Source of the DNA: Thauera phenylacetica B4P
GTDB lineage: Bacteria > Pseudomonadota > Gammaproteobacteria > Burkholderiales > Rhodocyclaceae
Direction of reading: 5' to 3'
DNA: 52,602 bases
Assembly (NCBI RefSeq): GCF_000310225.1
Contig: NZ_AMXF01000006.1
Location: 1-52,602, forward strand
Below are positions 23,400 to 31,763 of this stretch, in pieces; the first letter of the stretch is position 1; each line of letters begins with the position of its first letter. Position numbers and translations under genes: made by a program. The notes under the pieces were generated by a model. It did not search any database and had not been told where the DNA came from. It was given only the letters and a program-made list of their open reading frames with translations.

Positions 23400-25124
23400 A
23401 TGGCATTTGCGCCAAGTGTTGCTCATAAGCCTGTTGCCGCTGCTGTATGCCCTGTCATGGCCGCGACCGAGGCGTTGGCAACAGAAGGGGGGCTCGAGGC
23501 TCGAGGGGCTATTTTCACGCGCTCTGAGGTGGTCGATTTCATCCTCGACCTGGCTGGCTACACCGAGGATCAACCGCTGCACGAAAAGCGGCTTTTGGAA
23601 CCGTCGTTCGGTGGTGGGGACTTCTTGCTGCCGATCATTCAGCGGCTGCTGAGTGCATGGCGAGCAGCAAGGCTCAATGGTACTGCGGTCGATGATTTGG
23701 GTGATGCCATCCGGGCGGTGGAGTTGCACCACGACACCTTCCGTAGCACCTACGCTGCCGTTGTCGCGCTGCTCAAGCGTGAGGGGCTGTCGGCGAATGC
23801 TGCGACGGCCTTGGCTGACCGCTGGCTGTCGCAGGGTGACTTCCTGCTGGCTCCGCTGGAGGGCCAGTTCGATTTCGTGGTGGGCAATCCTCCCTACGTT
23901 CGACCTGAGCTGATTCCGGCCCCGTTGCTGGCCGAGTACCGCAGCCGCTATCAGACGATGTATGACCGGGCGGACATCTACATTCCCTTCATCGAGCGGT
24001 CGCTGACGGCATTGTCTGCTGGCGGCAATCTGGGCTTTATCTGCGCGGATCGCTGGATGAAGAACCGCTACGGTGGGCCACTGCGTAGCCTTGTTGCCGA
24101 ACGGTTCCACCTGAAAGTCTATGTCGATATGGTGGATACACCGGCCTTCCATTCCGATGTAATCGCCTATCCGGCCATCACCATCATCAGCCGTGAGGGG
24201 GGCGGGGCGACGCGCATCGCACACCGCCCGTCCATAGACCGGGCCACGCTGACCACGCTGGCTGGCCTGCTGTCGGCACCGACACTTCCGAAGGATGCTG
24301 GCCCGGTGCGGGAACTCGCCCGTGTGACCAATGGTGCGGAGCCGTGGCTGCTGGAGTCTTCTGACCAGATGGCGCTTATTCGCCGTCTGGAGGGCGCGTT
24401 CCCACTGCTCGAGGAGGCTGGGTGCAAGGTTGGCATTGGTGTTGCGACCGGCGCTGACAAGGCATTCATCGGCGACTTCGAGTCGCTGGATGTCGAGCCT
24501 GATCGGAAGCTGCCGCTGGTGACAACCAAAGACATCATGACCGGCGAAGTGCAGTGGCGTGGTCAGGGGGTCATCAACCCCTTCGCCGAGTCTGGAGGGC
24601 TGGTCGATCTTGGCGAGTATCCGCGTCTGCGCCGCTACCTTGAGGCTCGCCGGCATGTGATTGCCGGTCGGCATTGCGCGAAGAAGGCTCCTGCCAACTG
24701 GTATCGCACGATTGACCGTATTACCCCGGCGCTGGCTGCGAGGCCCAAGCTGTTGATCCCTGACATCAAGGGTGAGTCGCACATTGTTTTCGAGGGCGGC
24801 GAGCTGTATCCAAGCCATAACCTTTACTACGTTACCTCGGACGATTGGGATTTGCGGGCCTTGCAAGCTGTGCTGCTGTCCGCTGTCTCGCGCCTGTTCG
24901 TGGCCACGTACTCAACGAAAATGCGAGGTGGCTTCTTGCGCTTCCAAGCGCAATACCTGCGCCGCATCCGTATCCCACGCTGGGCCGATGTGCCTGAACC
25001 GCTACGCCGCGAGCTGGCTGAGGCAGCCATCAAGCGGGACGTGCAAGCCTGCAACCGGGCTGTGTTCAGGCTCTACGGGCTGAGCCACGAAGAACGATCT
25101 GCCCTTGGGGGCAATGGAGAATAA
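23400..25124 (+). CDS. paeR7IM: Adenine DNA methyltransferase, PaeR7I/XhoI type
   Basis: 574 residues from the ATG at 23400; a GTG at 23385 is an alternative. The AdoMet-binding motif is [15 protein letters not shown] (about residue 65) and the catalytic motif IV is [14 protein letters not shown] (about 160), marking an N6-adenine methylase. The C-terminal half holds the target-recognition domain. Read with the PaeR7I-like endonuclease one base downstream, it should protect CTCGAG. The gene itself contains two overlapping-neighbour CTCGAG sites at about 23493-23506. Confidence 0.85.
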
Positions 25125-25865
25125 ATGGCACTTGATCTTGTCGATTACGAACAGAAGGCCCGCGACGCCGTAAAGGCGTTTTGGGGCAACCGTGAAGCTG
25201 CACGGCAAAAGCAGATTGAGTCAGGCAAGGCCGACCAAGGTGAACGCGCTGGCGTCACAGGCGGCAAGAACATGGACGGATTCTTGGCCTTGGTGCTCGA
25301 TGTCATCAAGGCCAATGGTCTGGCCCACGCCGAGATTCACCAGAACCGGGCGATGCTGACCCTGCCCGGCTACTTCCGCCCGACAAAGCTGTGGGATTTG
25401 TTGGTGATCTACAAGGGCGAGCTGATCGCAGCCATCGAACTGAAAAGCCACGTCGGGCCATCGTTCAGCAACAATTTCAACAACCGTACAGAGGAAGCCA
25501 TCGGAACAGCCCATGACCTCTGGACAGCCTACCGGGAAGAGGCATTCGGCAAGCAGCCACGCCCGTTCGTCGGCTGGCTGATGATGGTCGAAGATGCGCC
25601 GGAGTCCCGCCGTCCCGTTCGGGACTCGTCGCCGCACTTCCCGGTCTTCGAGGAGTTCAAGGGGGCATCGTATCTCACGCGGTATGACTTGCTGTGTCAG
25701 AGATTGGTGCAGGAGCAGCTCTACACGACCGCTGCCGTCATCGCGGCAGAACGCAGTGCGGTGGATACTGGCAACTTCACGGAGCTGTCGTCGATGACCA
25801 GCCTCAAGACATTCGTGTCGGCTTTGGCTGGGCACATCGCCGCCGAGGCGGCACGACTGGGCTGA
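25125..25865 (+). CDS. paeR7IR: Type II restriction endonuclease, PaeR7I/XhoI-like
   Basis: 246 residues, [20 protein letters not shown], very similar to PaeR7I as I remember it ([80 protein letters not shown]). The [11 protein letters not shown] segment supplies the PD-ExK-type acidic residue and ExK pair. Expected to cut CTCGAG. The start codon directly follows the methylase stop. The pair forms a complete type II system that also acts as an addiction module. Confidence 0.92.
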
Positions 25866-25903
25866 TTGCCCGTTCTCGATCATTCGGGCTTGGAGGCCGG
25901 ACG

Positions 25904-26152
25904 ATGGTGACAACCACAACTGAGGCGCTTTCAGAGGTCTTGCGCGGGTATGGACGCGCTGATGAAGCGGCATTGGCATCACTGCTGGAGGTCAGCGACT
26001 GGGAGCGCATCGCTCGTCAGGAGCTGGAGCGCCGGGCTACCCGAATTGTGCAGTCGCTTGATGACGGCACCCTTGAGGCTATCGCATCTGGTTCGCTCGA
26101 TGTCCGGGCCGTCTGCCGCCAAGTGGCCGACGAGATCAAGCAGACCGCTTAG
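25904..26152 (+). CDS. Small helical protein of Abi operon, 82 residues
   Basis: MVTTTTEALSEVLRGYGRAD and onward, predicted all-helical with an acidic C-terminal half (SLDDGTLEAIASGSLDVRAV). Thirty-eight bases after the endonuclease stop and three before the next gene. No family recognised. Its constant proximity to the two following genes suggests a small partner or inhibitor for them. Confidence 0.65.
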   Translation: MVTTTTEALSEVLRGYGRADEAALASLLEVSDWERIARQELERRATRIVQSLDDGTLEAIASGSLDVRAVCRQVADEIKQTA

Positions 26153-26155
26153 ACG

Positions 26156-26980
26156 ATGGCGCTGCCTTCTTTCGACAACGGGTGGCGCGAGGGCCAGAGC
26201 GTAAAGCCGCGCATCCTCGTGCTGGAGATCAAAGACAAGGATCGCCCGGATGACAAGGCATTGGGCTGGGTGCTTGTCGAGCGGGAGGAAACCTATCGGC
26301 GCGATCCTCGGGATGGGACGATCTACGAGGCGTCCATTCGGCTTTCCTACCAGCGCATCACAGCCAAGTTTTCGCACCGGGATGGTGGAAAAGGGCGGTT
26401 TGATGGCAGCTACTCGCGCAACTTCAACGCTGTGTCGCTGACTTCGACCTCGATGTCGAAAGGGGCTGTATTCCTTGATTTGCCGGGGCTGGATGGTCAG
26501 CGTATCGGCACCTATCTGATGAATGAGATCGTCCAGTGGGTGCAGCAGTGGCCCGAGGCGACCGTCAATGGTATCGAGCTGCTGGCCGGACAGGGGCATG
26601 GTGACAACAAGGCACGGCGCAACTGGTTTTATGAGCAGTTCGGTCTGGTCTTCGACTACACCGACCCCGAGCATCGCGAAGGCCGATCCAGACCCATGCT
26701 GGCCGGAGCGTTAGTCAAAGTCGAGACGTGGAAGCAGAACATCACCGAGCACCGGATGCTCGACTATCTGGCCGCAGTTCTTTACGCCGAGGAACGTGCC
26801 ACATCGGAGTTGCAGGCCCGTGATCGAGCCTGTGCCCAACTCATTGCCGAGCAGAGACGGGCAGAAGCCCGGCCTGTGCGCTGGGCGTTGCGGCGGTTGT
26901 ATATCCACTATGCCAGCACCGTGCTTGCCGGGCTTGTCCTGACGGCCCTTGTCGGTATGGCGTGGATCAAGATGGCGTAG
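26156..26980 (+). CDS. GNAT-like protein with C-terminal membrane helix
   Basis: 274 residues. A GNAT-like segment at about 113-170 has the acetyl-CoA loop LDGQRIGTYLMNEIVQWVQQ and the late NKARRNWFYEQFGLVFDY. The N-terminal part is a beta-rich region. A charged helix (AEERATSELQARDRACAQLI) leads to one hydrophobic helix near the C terminus (STVLAGLVLTALVGMAWI). So it is a predicted acetyltransferase-fold protein anchored to the inner membrane. Spaced by three and seven bases from its neighbours, clearly one operon with the HEPN-type gene. Confidence 0.65.
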   Translation: MALPSFDNGWREGQSVKPRILVLEIKDKDRPDDKALGWVLVEREETYRRDPRDGTIYEASIRLSYQRITAKFSHRDGGKGRFDGSYSRNFNAVSLTSTSMSKGAVFLDLPGLDGQRIGTYLMNEIVQWVQQWPEATVNGIELLAGQGHGDNKARRNWFYEQFGLVFDYTDPEHREGRSRPMLAGALVKVETWKQNITEHRMLDYLAAVLYAEERATSELQARDRACAQLIAEQRRAEARPVRWALRRLYIHYASTVLAGLVLTALVGMAWIKMA

Positions 26981-26987
26981 GGGAGCT

Positions 26988-27812
26988 ATGTCCGATCTGA
27001 GCGGAAGTGAGCGTCGCAAGCTGGAAAAGCTGCTTGGTATGGGTGGCGGCTATGTCCTGAACTTCTCTGACCGCACCTTCGGTGACTTCTTCGATGAGTA
27101 CCGGGTCGAGATTGATGCCGAACGGTACAAGGCGCGGGGTACGTCCAAGGCCAATCGGATGCGTACCTTCTGGGATGTGGATGGCAATCATGTCGTGGGG
27201 CGGGTCATTGGCGGGCTGATCGAGTATGCGACCGATGAGCAGTGCTTTGGCGACAGCAATCCGCTGCTGATCGACGACTGCCGAAAGATTGCCCAGCGTC
27301 TTCTCAGTGACCAGCCGGTGGCCGAGCTGGATGCGCTGACCGCCATCGCAGATGAGCGGGATTTCGAGGTGGTGGCAGAGCATATCCGCGAAGCCATCGA
27401 GAAGAACCAGCCCGAGGGCGGGCTGGATCGACTACATACCTTCGTCAACAAGTTCATCCGTGTGACGTGCGAGCCGCACGGCATCACGATCACTCGTGAC
27501 AAGCCGCTGCACAGTGTCTTCGGCGAGTACGTCAAGGCGCTCCGGGAAGGTGGCCACCTTGAGTCGGCCATGACCGAGCGCATTTTGAAGTCCAGTATCT
27601 CAGTGCTGGAAGCCTTCAATGATGTGCGCAACAACAAGAGCCTTGCACACGACAACCCGATCCTGAACTACGAGGAAAGCCTGCTGATCTTCAACCACGT
27701 CGCGGCATCCATCCGCTTCATCAAGGCGTTGGAAACGAAGATCAAGGCTCAGGCCAAGGTGGCAGAGCAGCAGGCTGCACGGTTTCCGTGGGATGAGAGC
27801 ATTCCATTTTAG
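26988..27812 (+). CDS. Abortive-infection family protein with HEPN-like motif
   Basis: 274 residues from the ATG at 26988 behind GGGGAG. The N-terminal domain (GGYVLNFSDRTFGDFFDEYR then YKARGTSKANRMRTFW) resembles the AbiJ-type N-terminal domain. The C-terminal Abi_C region has RNNKSLAHDNP (about residue 226), fitting the R-x(4-6)-H catalytic motif of HEPN ribonucleases. Such proteins are predicted RNases that stop growth on infection. Last gene of the restriction/Abi operon; a TAGCTA palindrome overlaps its end. Confidence 0.75.
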   Translation: MSDLSGSERRKLEKLLGMGGGYVLNFSDRTFGDFFDEYRVEIDAERYKARGTSKANRMRTFWDVDGNHVVGRVIGGLIEYATDEQCFGDSNPLLIDDCRKIAQRLLSDQPVAELDALTAIADERDFEVVAEHIREAIEKNQPEGGLDRLHTFVNKFIRVTCEPHGITITRDKPLHSVFGEYVKALREGGHLESAMTERILKSSISVLEAFNDVRNNKSLAHDNPILNYEESLLIFNHVAASIRFIKALETKIKAQAKVAEQQAARFPWDESIPF

Positions 27813-27834
27813 ATAGCTATATAGCTAGCTATCT
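27811..27834. repeat. TAGCTA palindrome block 6
   Basis: AGATAGCTATATAGCTAGCT then ATCT overlaps the stop codon of the HEPN-type gene and lies between two convergent genes. With block 5 at 12819 it brackets the resolvase/restriction/Abi block (and the transposon within). Confidence 0.7.
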
Positions 27835-28412
27835 TCATTTGCCCGGCGATATGCCTCAAAGTTGTCGAGCAGGCTCTGGTACTGGCGGTGTGCCTCTGTG
27901 CCCGGTGGGGCGAAATTCGGCAGAGGCGGCTGAGTGCCCATCGGCCAGTGCTCGATGAGTTGATCGTCGTCGTCATCATTCGTCCGTGGGCGGCCTCGTG
28001 GCCGCTTAGGTTTCTCGTGGCCAGCCTTCTCCAGTTCGGCAGATAGCGCCTCGATGGCGGCCCACATTGCAGCGGGGTCAGCAGGTTTAGCCACGCACTC
28101 GCGTAGCGCCGTGGTGGCCGCTTCCATCGTCTTGGTGACGGCATCTAGGGCGATACCAAGCTGCTTTTTGCGGTACTCCGCATCGTGTTTAACCTTCCAT
28201 GCGGCCCATTCCGCTTGCTCTTCTTCGGTGAGCAGTTCGCGGGCTTCGGCGGAAAGCTCCGATGCCCAGCGGTCGATGGTGCAGATGACTCGCTGGCGTC
28301 GGCGTCCTGTGGCTGTGCGCTCGTCTGTCCGCCGGAGGCATTGGACGGTGTTCCCTTCGACCGTTATCCCGCCCAACGACTTATTCACGTAGAGCGTGAC
28401 TTTGAATTGCAT
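27825..28412 (-). CDS. Hypothetical protein, 195 residues
   Basis: Begins MQFKVTLYVNKSLGGITVEG. It has a helical centre and a basic/acidic linker (KRPRGRPRTNDDDDD) whose PRGRPR resembles an AT-hook. Last gene of the long minus-strand transfer-type operon and convergent with the Abi operon; palindrome block 6 overlaps its 3' end. DNA-binding is possible from the AT-hook-like run, otherwise unknown. Confidence 0.5.
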   Translation of the reverse strand: MQFKVTLYVNKSLGGITVEGNTVQCLRRTDERTATGRRRQRVICTIDRWASELSAEARELLTEEEQAEWAAWKVKHDAEYRKKQLGIALDAVTKTMEAATTALRECVAKPADPAAMWAAIEALSAELEKAGHEKPKRPRGRPRTNDDDDDQLIEHWPMGTQPPLPNFAPPGTEAHRQYQSLLDNFEAYRRANEDS

Positions 28413-28445
28413 TGTTTAGTGCTCTTGATTGGCTGATAGCTGTGA

Positions 28446-28676
28446 CTATACGCAATCGGCGAAATGCAGACACTCGATCTCGGCGGTGTCGAACTCGATG
28501 CCCGCCACGGTGAACCGCTCGCCGACTGCGAGAGTGGGGGCGTTGCCGATGCGCAGCCGGAATGTGTTGTCCGGTTGCTGGATGACGTAGGTGCCTTCAG
28601 GATCGGCATCGAGTACAGCGGACGTTACCCGCTCGAACTCGACACGATCCTCGTTCAGTCGCCAGATTGAGGCCAT
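28446..28676 (-). CDS. Hypothetical protein, 76 residues
   Basis: MASIWRLNEDRVEFERVTSA and onward, a compact beta-rich protein with no signal peptide. Overlaps the end of the preceding membrane-protein gene by 22 bases. No family recognised; assigned to the same operon by spacing. Confidence 0.5.
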   Translation of the reverse strand: MASIWRLNEDRVEFERVTSAVLDADPEGTYVIQQPDNTFRLRIGNAPTLAVGERFTVAGIEFDTAEIECLHFADCV

Positions 28677-29128
28677 TCGCCCAGTTCCTCGATGACGACC
28701 GACACCCGGTATCGCCTGTCTTTTTCCGCCTTCGGCAACATGGCGACCAGCGAGGTCATCATGTCGGCAGGGCGATCAGTGACGGCTGTCGTGCAGATGG
28801 CTTCGTCTCCGTAGCATGACCGAGCCGATGTTGTGAGGACAGGTTGTGCCTTCGGCTGGTTAATTGTGGGCAGCAGGAACGGGCCTTCAACAACCGGCGA
28901 TGTGTCCGCTTGGTGGTTGATGACAAAGTACGCGGCAGCTCCAGCCGCTGTCAGCAGCGCGAGCGTGGTGAGGATTTGCTTTCCGTACCACCTCCAGAAG
29001 CCTTTGGGTTTGTAGGTGTTCGGGAAGGAGTCTTCCAAGTTAGGGGTGGGTTTTTTCTCTTCGGGCGGCACAGCTTCATCGAACAGGCCCGGCGCGAAGT
29101 CGATCTGTGTTGTGGTGCTTGTCGTCAT
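28655..29128 (-). CDS. Single-pass inner-membrane protein, 157 residues
   Basis: A cytoplasmic N terminus of about 48 residues precedes one transmembrane helix (ILTTLALLTAAGAAAYFVIN). A periplasmic domain follows with a cysteine pair in SARSCYGDEAICTTAV, likely a disulfide. The topology resembles small transfer-apparatus components. It overlaps the previous gene by four bases. Specific role unknown. Confidence 0.55.
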   Translation of the reverse strand: MTTSTTTQIDFAPGLFDEAVPPEEKKPTPNLEDSFPNTYKPKGFWRWYGKQILTTLALLTAAGAAAYFVINHQADTSPVVEGPFLLPTINQPKAQPVLTTSARSCYGDEAICTTAVTDRPADMMTSLVAMLPKAEKDRRYRVSVVIEELGEWPQSGD

Positions 29129-29640
29129 ACTTGCAATTCCTCCGCTGTAACGGGCAGGGCGCTTGCGAGCAGATCAAGCTCGGTGGTGCTTGCCTCGGGC
29201 GATGCCGGGGATAGGGGTGGGAAGCCTCCATTCCTGCGGCGGTCCTGTGCCTTGTGTAACCCGGTTCGGTCGTAATACTCGACACTCTTGATTTGCCAAT
29301 TCAGTCCAAGTGCCGAGAGAGCCGCCATGATGTCGTCGAGCAGCATCATGGCAAAACCGTCTTCCATGCAGGACTCTGCATTGGCACAGTGGGCGATTGG
29401 GCCAAGGGTTGGCCGGAGATATTGCTCACGAGCCAACGCCAAGTGAAAGGCTAAGTGTTCGCGGATGTCAGCCGGGATATATTCGTCGGCCCGATGGCTA
29501 AGAGCGAAAGCGCACCCGACTTCATCTGCTGCTGCTTGCAGTGCGGTCAGCAGGGTCTTGTAGTAGTTGGCGTTTACGTAGCGATGCACCTTGTCTGCGA
29601 TAGGCATGGTGCCGATGTTTGTGGGTGGGGTCACGCGCAT
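29125..29640 (-). CDS. Hypothetical protein, 171 residues, tandem paralogue A
   Basis: Related to the gene immediately upstream (29631-30089). Shared patterns are IREHLAFHLALAREQYLRP against ILEYLAFCVAFSREGYLWP, and MEDGFAMMLLDDIMAALSAL against IHDGYAIKLVQDIIAELKTL. The C terminus diverges (RRRNGGFPPLSPASPEASTT). No known family. The tandem arrangement indicates a local duplication within the operon. Confidence 0.6.
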   Translation of the reverse strand: MRVTPPTNIGTMPIADKVHRYVNANYYKTLLTALQAAADEVGCAFALSHRADEYIPADIREHLAFHLALAREQYLRPTLGPIAHCANAESCMEDGFAMMLLDDIMAALSALGLNWQIKSVEYYDRTGLHKAQDRRRNGGFPPLSPASPEASTTELDLLASALPVTAEELQV

Positions 29641-30089
29641 GTCGGTGTCTTCCCTTGGAGGTAGTGGTCGGCCTCTGCTGCCAACTCCTTGCGGGCAGCC
29701 TGTTCCTCGGCAAAGGCTGCCCAGTTGTACCCGTCAGGGCTGATCTCCCAGTGATAGCCTAGTGTTTTCAGCTCTGCGATGATGTCTTGCACGAGCTTGA
29801 TGGCGTATCCGTCGTGGATACGAGCCGTCGCGTCCAGAAACTGTTGGCTTGGGTCTTTTTTCGGCCACAGGTAGCCCTCTCTCGAGAAGGCGACGCAGAA
29901 GGCCAGGTACTCAAGAATCTCATTCGAGATCGAGTCCTCTTTTTCCGGGGTGGTAGTAAAAGACGCACCGATGCCGGAAGCCGAAGAGTGGAGGGCTTCC
30001 AGCAGGTGTGCGAAGTACAGCTCATTGAGCCGTCGATGCACTACTGCGGCGATGCCGGGGGAAGTGATACAGGGTGGCAAGTAGTCCAT
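29631..30089 (-). CDS. Hypothetical protein, 152 residues, tandem paralogue B
   Basis: Starts at the ATG at 30089 (MDYLPPCITSPGIAAVVHRR) behind GAGGTCGAAGAG. Paralogue of the next gene downstream. Helical, no signal peptide. Lies just after the M23 peptidase gene; its start is inside the gap following that stop, and its end overlaps paralogue A by ten bases. Confidence 0.6.
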   Translation of the reverse strand: MDYLPPCITSPGIAAVVHRRLNELYFAHLLEALHSSASGIGASFTTTPEKEDSISNEILEYLAFCVAFSREGYLWPKKDPSQQFLDATARIHDGYAIKLVQDIIAELKTLGYHWEISPDGYNWAAFAEEQAARKELAAEADHYLQGKTPTCA

Positions 30090-30099
30090 CTCTTCGACC

Positions 30100-31224
30100 T
30101 CAGTTGATGCTGCGGGCAACGTCACCGCGTTGCGCCCGCTCATGTGCTGATTGAGCCTGCCGCCGCAGCCGCTCGGTCTTCTGTGACGTGTAGGCGGCCA
30201 GCAGGGCTTCGACACGCTCTTTCTTGCGGTAGATGGCTTCGGCCATGACGTTGCTGACGCCAACGGCATGGACGTAATCCGACCAGAGCGCCCGGCTGGA
30301 GACCTTGGTGACGTTGTTATTCCACTCAGCGTCGCTGAGTCGACGCCCCGCCTCGGTCAGCAGCATCTCTTGGGTACTCATCGTCTGGTAGCCGCCAATC
30401 GGCGCGGTCGGTAGCGAGCCGTAGCCATCCTTGTCGGACAGCCACTCGGCGGGAGACTTGCCCTCGGCAGCGGCCAGCGCCGCGTCCGCATTCGCCGCCG
30501 CGACTTGTGCTGGCTCGAACTTGACGTTCGGAGCCACGCCGCCCGGAGGGACGTTGCCGAACAGGATGGCGTGCTGCTCCTTAGTGTCCTTGCCCAAAAT
30601 CGGGTAGTGCTGCGGATTGCCGTCTTGGATCGGGAACGTCGCGCAGAAATACGGGGCCGGATCGGTCTTCCAGCCGATTCCTTGTTGCTGGTTGAAGGCG
30701 GACGGGAGTTGGCCGGGGTTGAAGGTGCCCTTGGATGCATCCTGTGCGAATGCCTTGGCGCGGGCCTCGTCGCGTTGGGCGGTGCCGTAGGTGAAGTGCA
30801 GGTGCTTCACCATCGCGTCGCTGGGGGTGTTCCCGGACAGGCCAATGTACTGCCCGGCTTTGACCTCCATGCCCTGTTTCAAGCCGGTGGCAAAGCCGCT
30901 CATGTGGTAGTACGCCACCACGTCGCCATTGCTGCGCTCGATGAGGATCGCGTTACCTGCCGAGCGCCGGTTGCCGATGAAGGTGATCTTGCCGTCCGTT
31001 GTGGCGTACAGAGGCTGCGATGCGCCGCTGGTCGAGAAATCCAAACCATCGTGCATGTGCGGCTTCTGGTTGGCGCTGCCGAAGTTCCCCGCACCTCCAC
31101 CCCGGAATTTGCCGAAGCGCCCGGAGACGGTTTGCTTTTCGGTTGGCGACACCATGCAGGTATCGGCCAGTGCCGGAGTCACGGCCACCAGTGCGGCCAG
31201 AGCAAGCAGCTTGTGCATGGTCAT
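30100..31224 (-). CDS. M23-family peptidoglycan peptidase, secreted (copy 2)
   Basis: 374 residues with signal peptide (MTMHKLLALAALVAVTPALA), LytM/M23 zinc-site motifs HDGLDF and HLHF, and a cysteine in APYFCATF. Nearly identical to the gene at 1578-2702 with no length change. This copy sits in the ordered transfer-type operon and overlaps the intact 175-residue gene upstream, so it is the likely original. Expected to loosen peptidoglycan during assembly of the transfer channel. Confidence 0.88.
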   Translation of the reverse strand: MTMHKLLALAALVAVTPALADTCMVSPTEKQTVSGRFGKFRGGGAGNFGSANQKPHMHDGLDFSTSGASQPLYATTDGKITFIGNRRSAGNAILIERSNGDVVAYYHMSGFATGLKQGMEVKAGQYIGLSGNTPSDAMVKHLHFTYGTAQRDEARAKAFAQDASKGTFNPGQLPSAFNQQQGIGWKTDPAPYFCATFPIQDGNPQHYPILGKDTKEQHAILFGNVPPGGVAPNVKFEPAQVAAANADAALAAAEGKSPAEWLSDKDGYGSLPTAPIGGYQTMSTQEMLLTEAGRRLSDAEWNNNVTKVSSRALWSDYVHAVGVSNVMAEAIYRKKERVEALLAAYTSQKTERLRRQAQSAHERAQRGDVARSIN

Positions 31225-31748
31225 GGCTCCCGGTACTCGTTTTCGTGGGCGGCATAGGTGCCGTCGATGGTGCAGGTCAGTTGCACCGATTCCGGCCCGA
31301 AGGGCTGATCGGCCATCAGGCCACCCATCGGGGTTTTGCGGTTGGGGAACGAACGACCCTTGTTCAGCTTGGCAGCCTTGGCGACTTCGGCTAGCGTCCT
31401 GCCTCGGATGTGCGAGGTGTAGCCGTGGCCCAGTTCGCCGTTGCCGTCATCGACCCAGACCTCAATCTCGGCCACCGGCAGACCGAATACCTTGAACCCG
31501 CTGGGCGGTGTCAGCCGGTAGTGCTGTTCCTCGCCTGCTGGTTTGCGTGGCAGCAGGGCGCGGGTGGCTGGATGGTCGGGCAGGTCTTCGCGGCATTCCA
31601 GCGCCGCTTGCAGCATCGGGCCAGCCACGGCCCAGAGTGCTGCATTGGGTGCGGCTGGCTCGTTGTCGAGCAGCGGTACGGGCATCTGGGCATGAGCAGC
31701 GCCGACGAAGCTCAGGGTCAGGAGGGTGGTGGTGATTGCTCTCAACAT
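31221..31748 (-). CDS. Periplasmic protein of transfer operon, 175 residues
   Basis: Signal peptide (MLRAITTTLLTLSFVGAAHA), then a mature domain with two cysteines (ECREDL and VQLTCTIDG). Overlaps the M23 gene by four bases. A fragment of this gene accompanies the second M23 copy at 2699-2822. The TGGACT-type dyad at 31747-31762 covers its ribosome binding site, suggesting local control. No family recognised. Confidence 0.65.
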   Translation of the reverse strand: MLRAITTTLLTLSFVGAAHAQMPVPLLDNEPAAPNAALWAVAGPMLQAALECREDLPDHPATRALLPRKPAGEEQHYRLTPPSGFKVFGLPVAEIEVWVDDGNGELGHGYTSHIRGRTLAEVAKAAKLNKGRSFPNRKTPMGGLMADQPFGPESVQLTCTIDGTYAAHENEYREP

Positions 31749-31762
31749 GGACTCTGCTCCAT
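31747..31762. promoter_or_regulatory. Dyad site ATGGACT..TCCAT, copy 2
   Basis: ATGGACTCTGCTCCAT overlaps the start and ribosome binding site of the 175-residue gene (minus strand). Same 16-bp pattern as at 11381, 37478 and 38549. It could act as an operator, or in part be simply a ribosome binding site. Confidence 0.4.
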
Positions 31763-31763
31763 C

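Noticed and set aside
23394..24866. 490-residue open frame on the minus strand
   Set aside because: It lies wholly opposite the methyltransferase, whose catalytic NPPY and AdoMet motifs are clear; the antisense translation has no domain and unusual composition.
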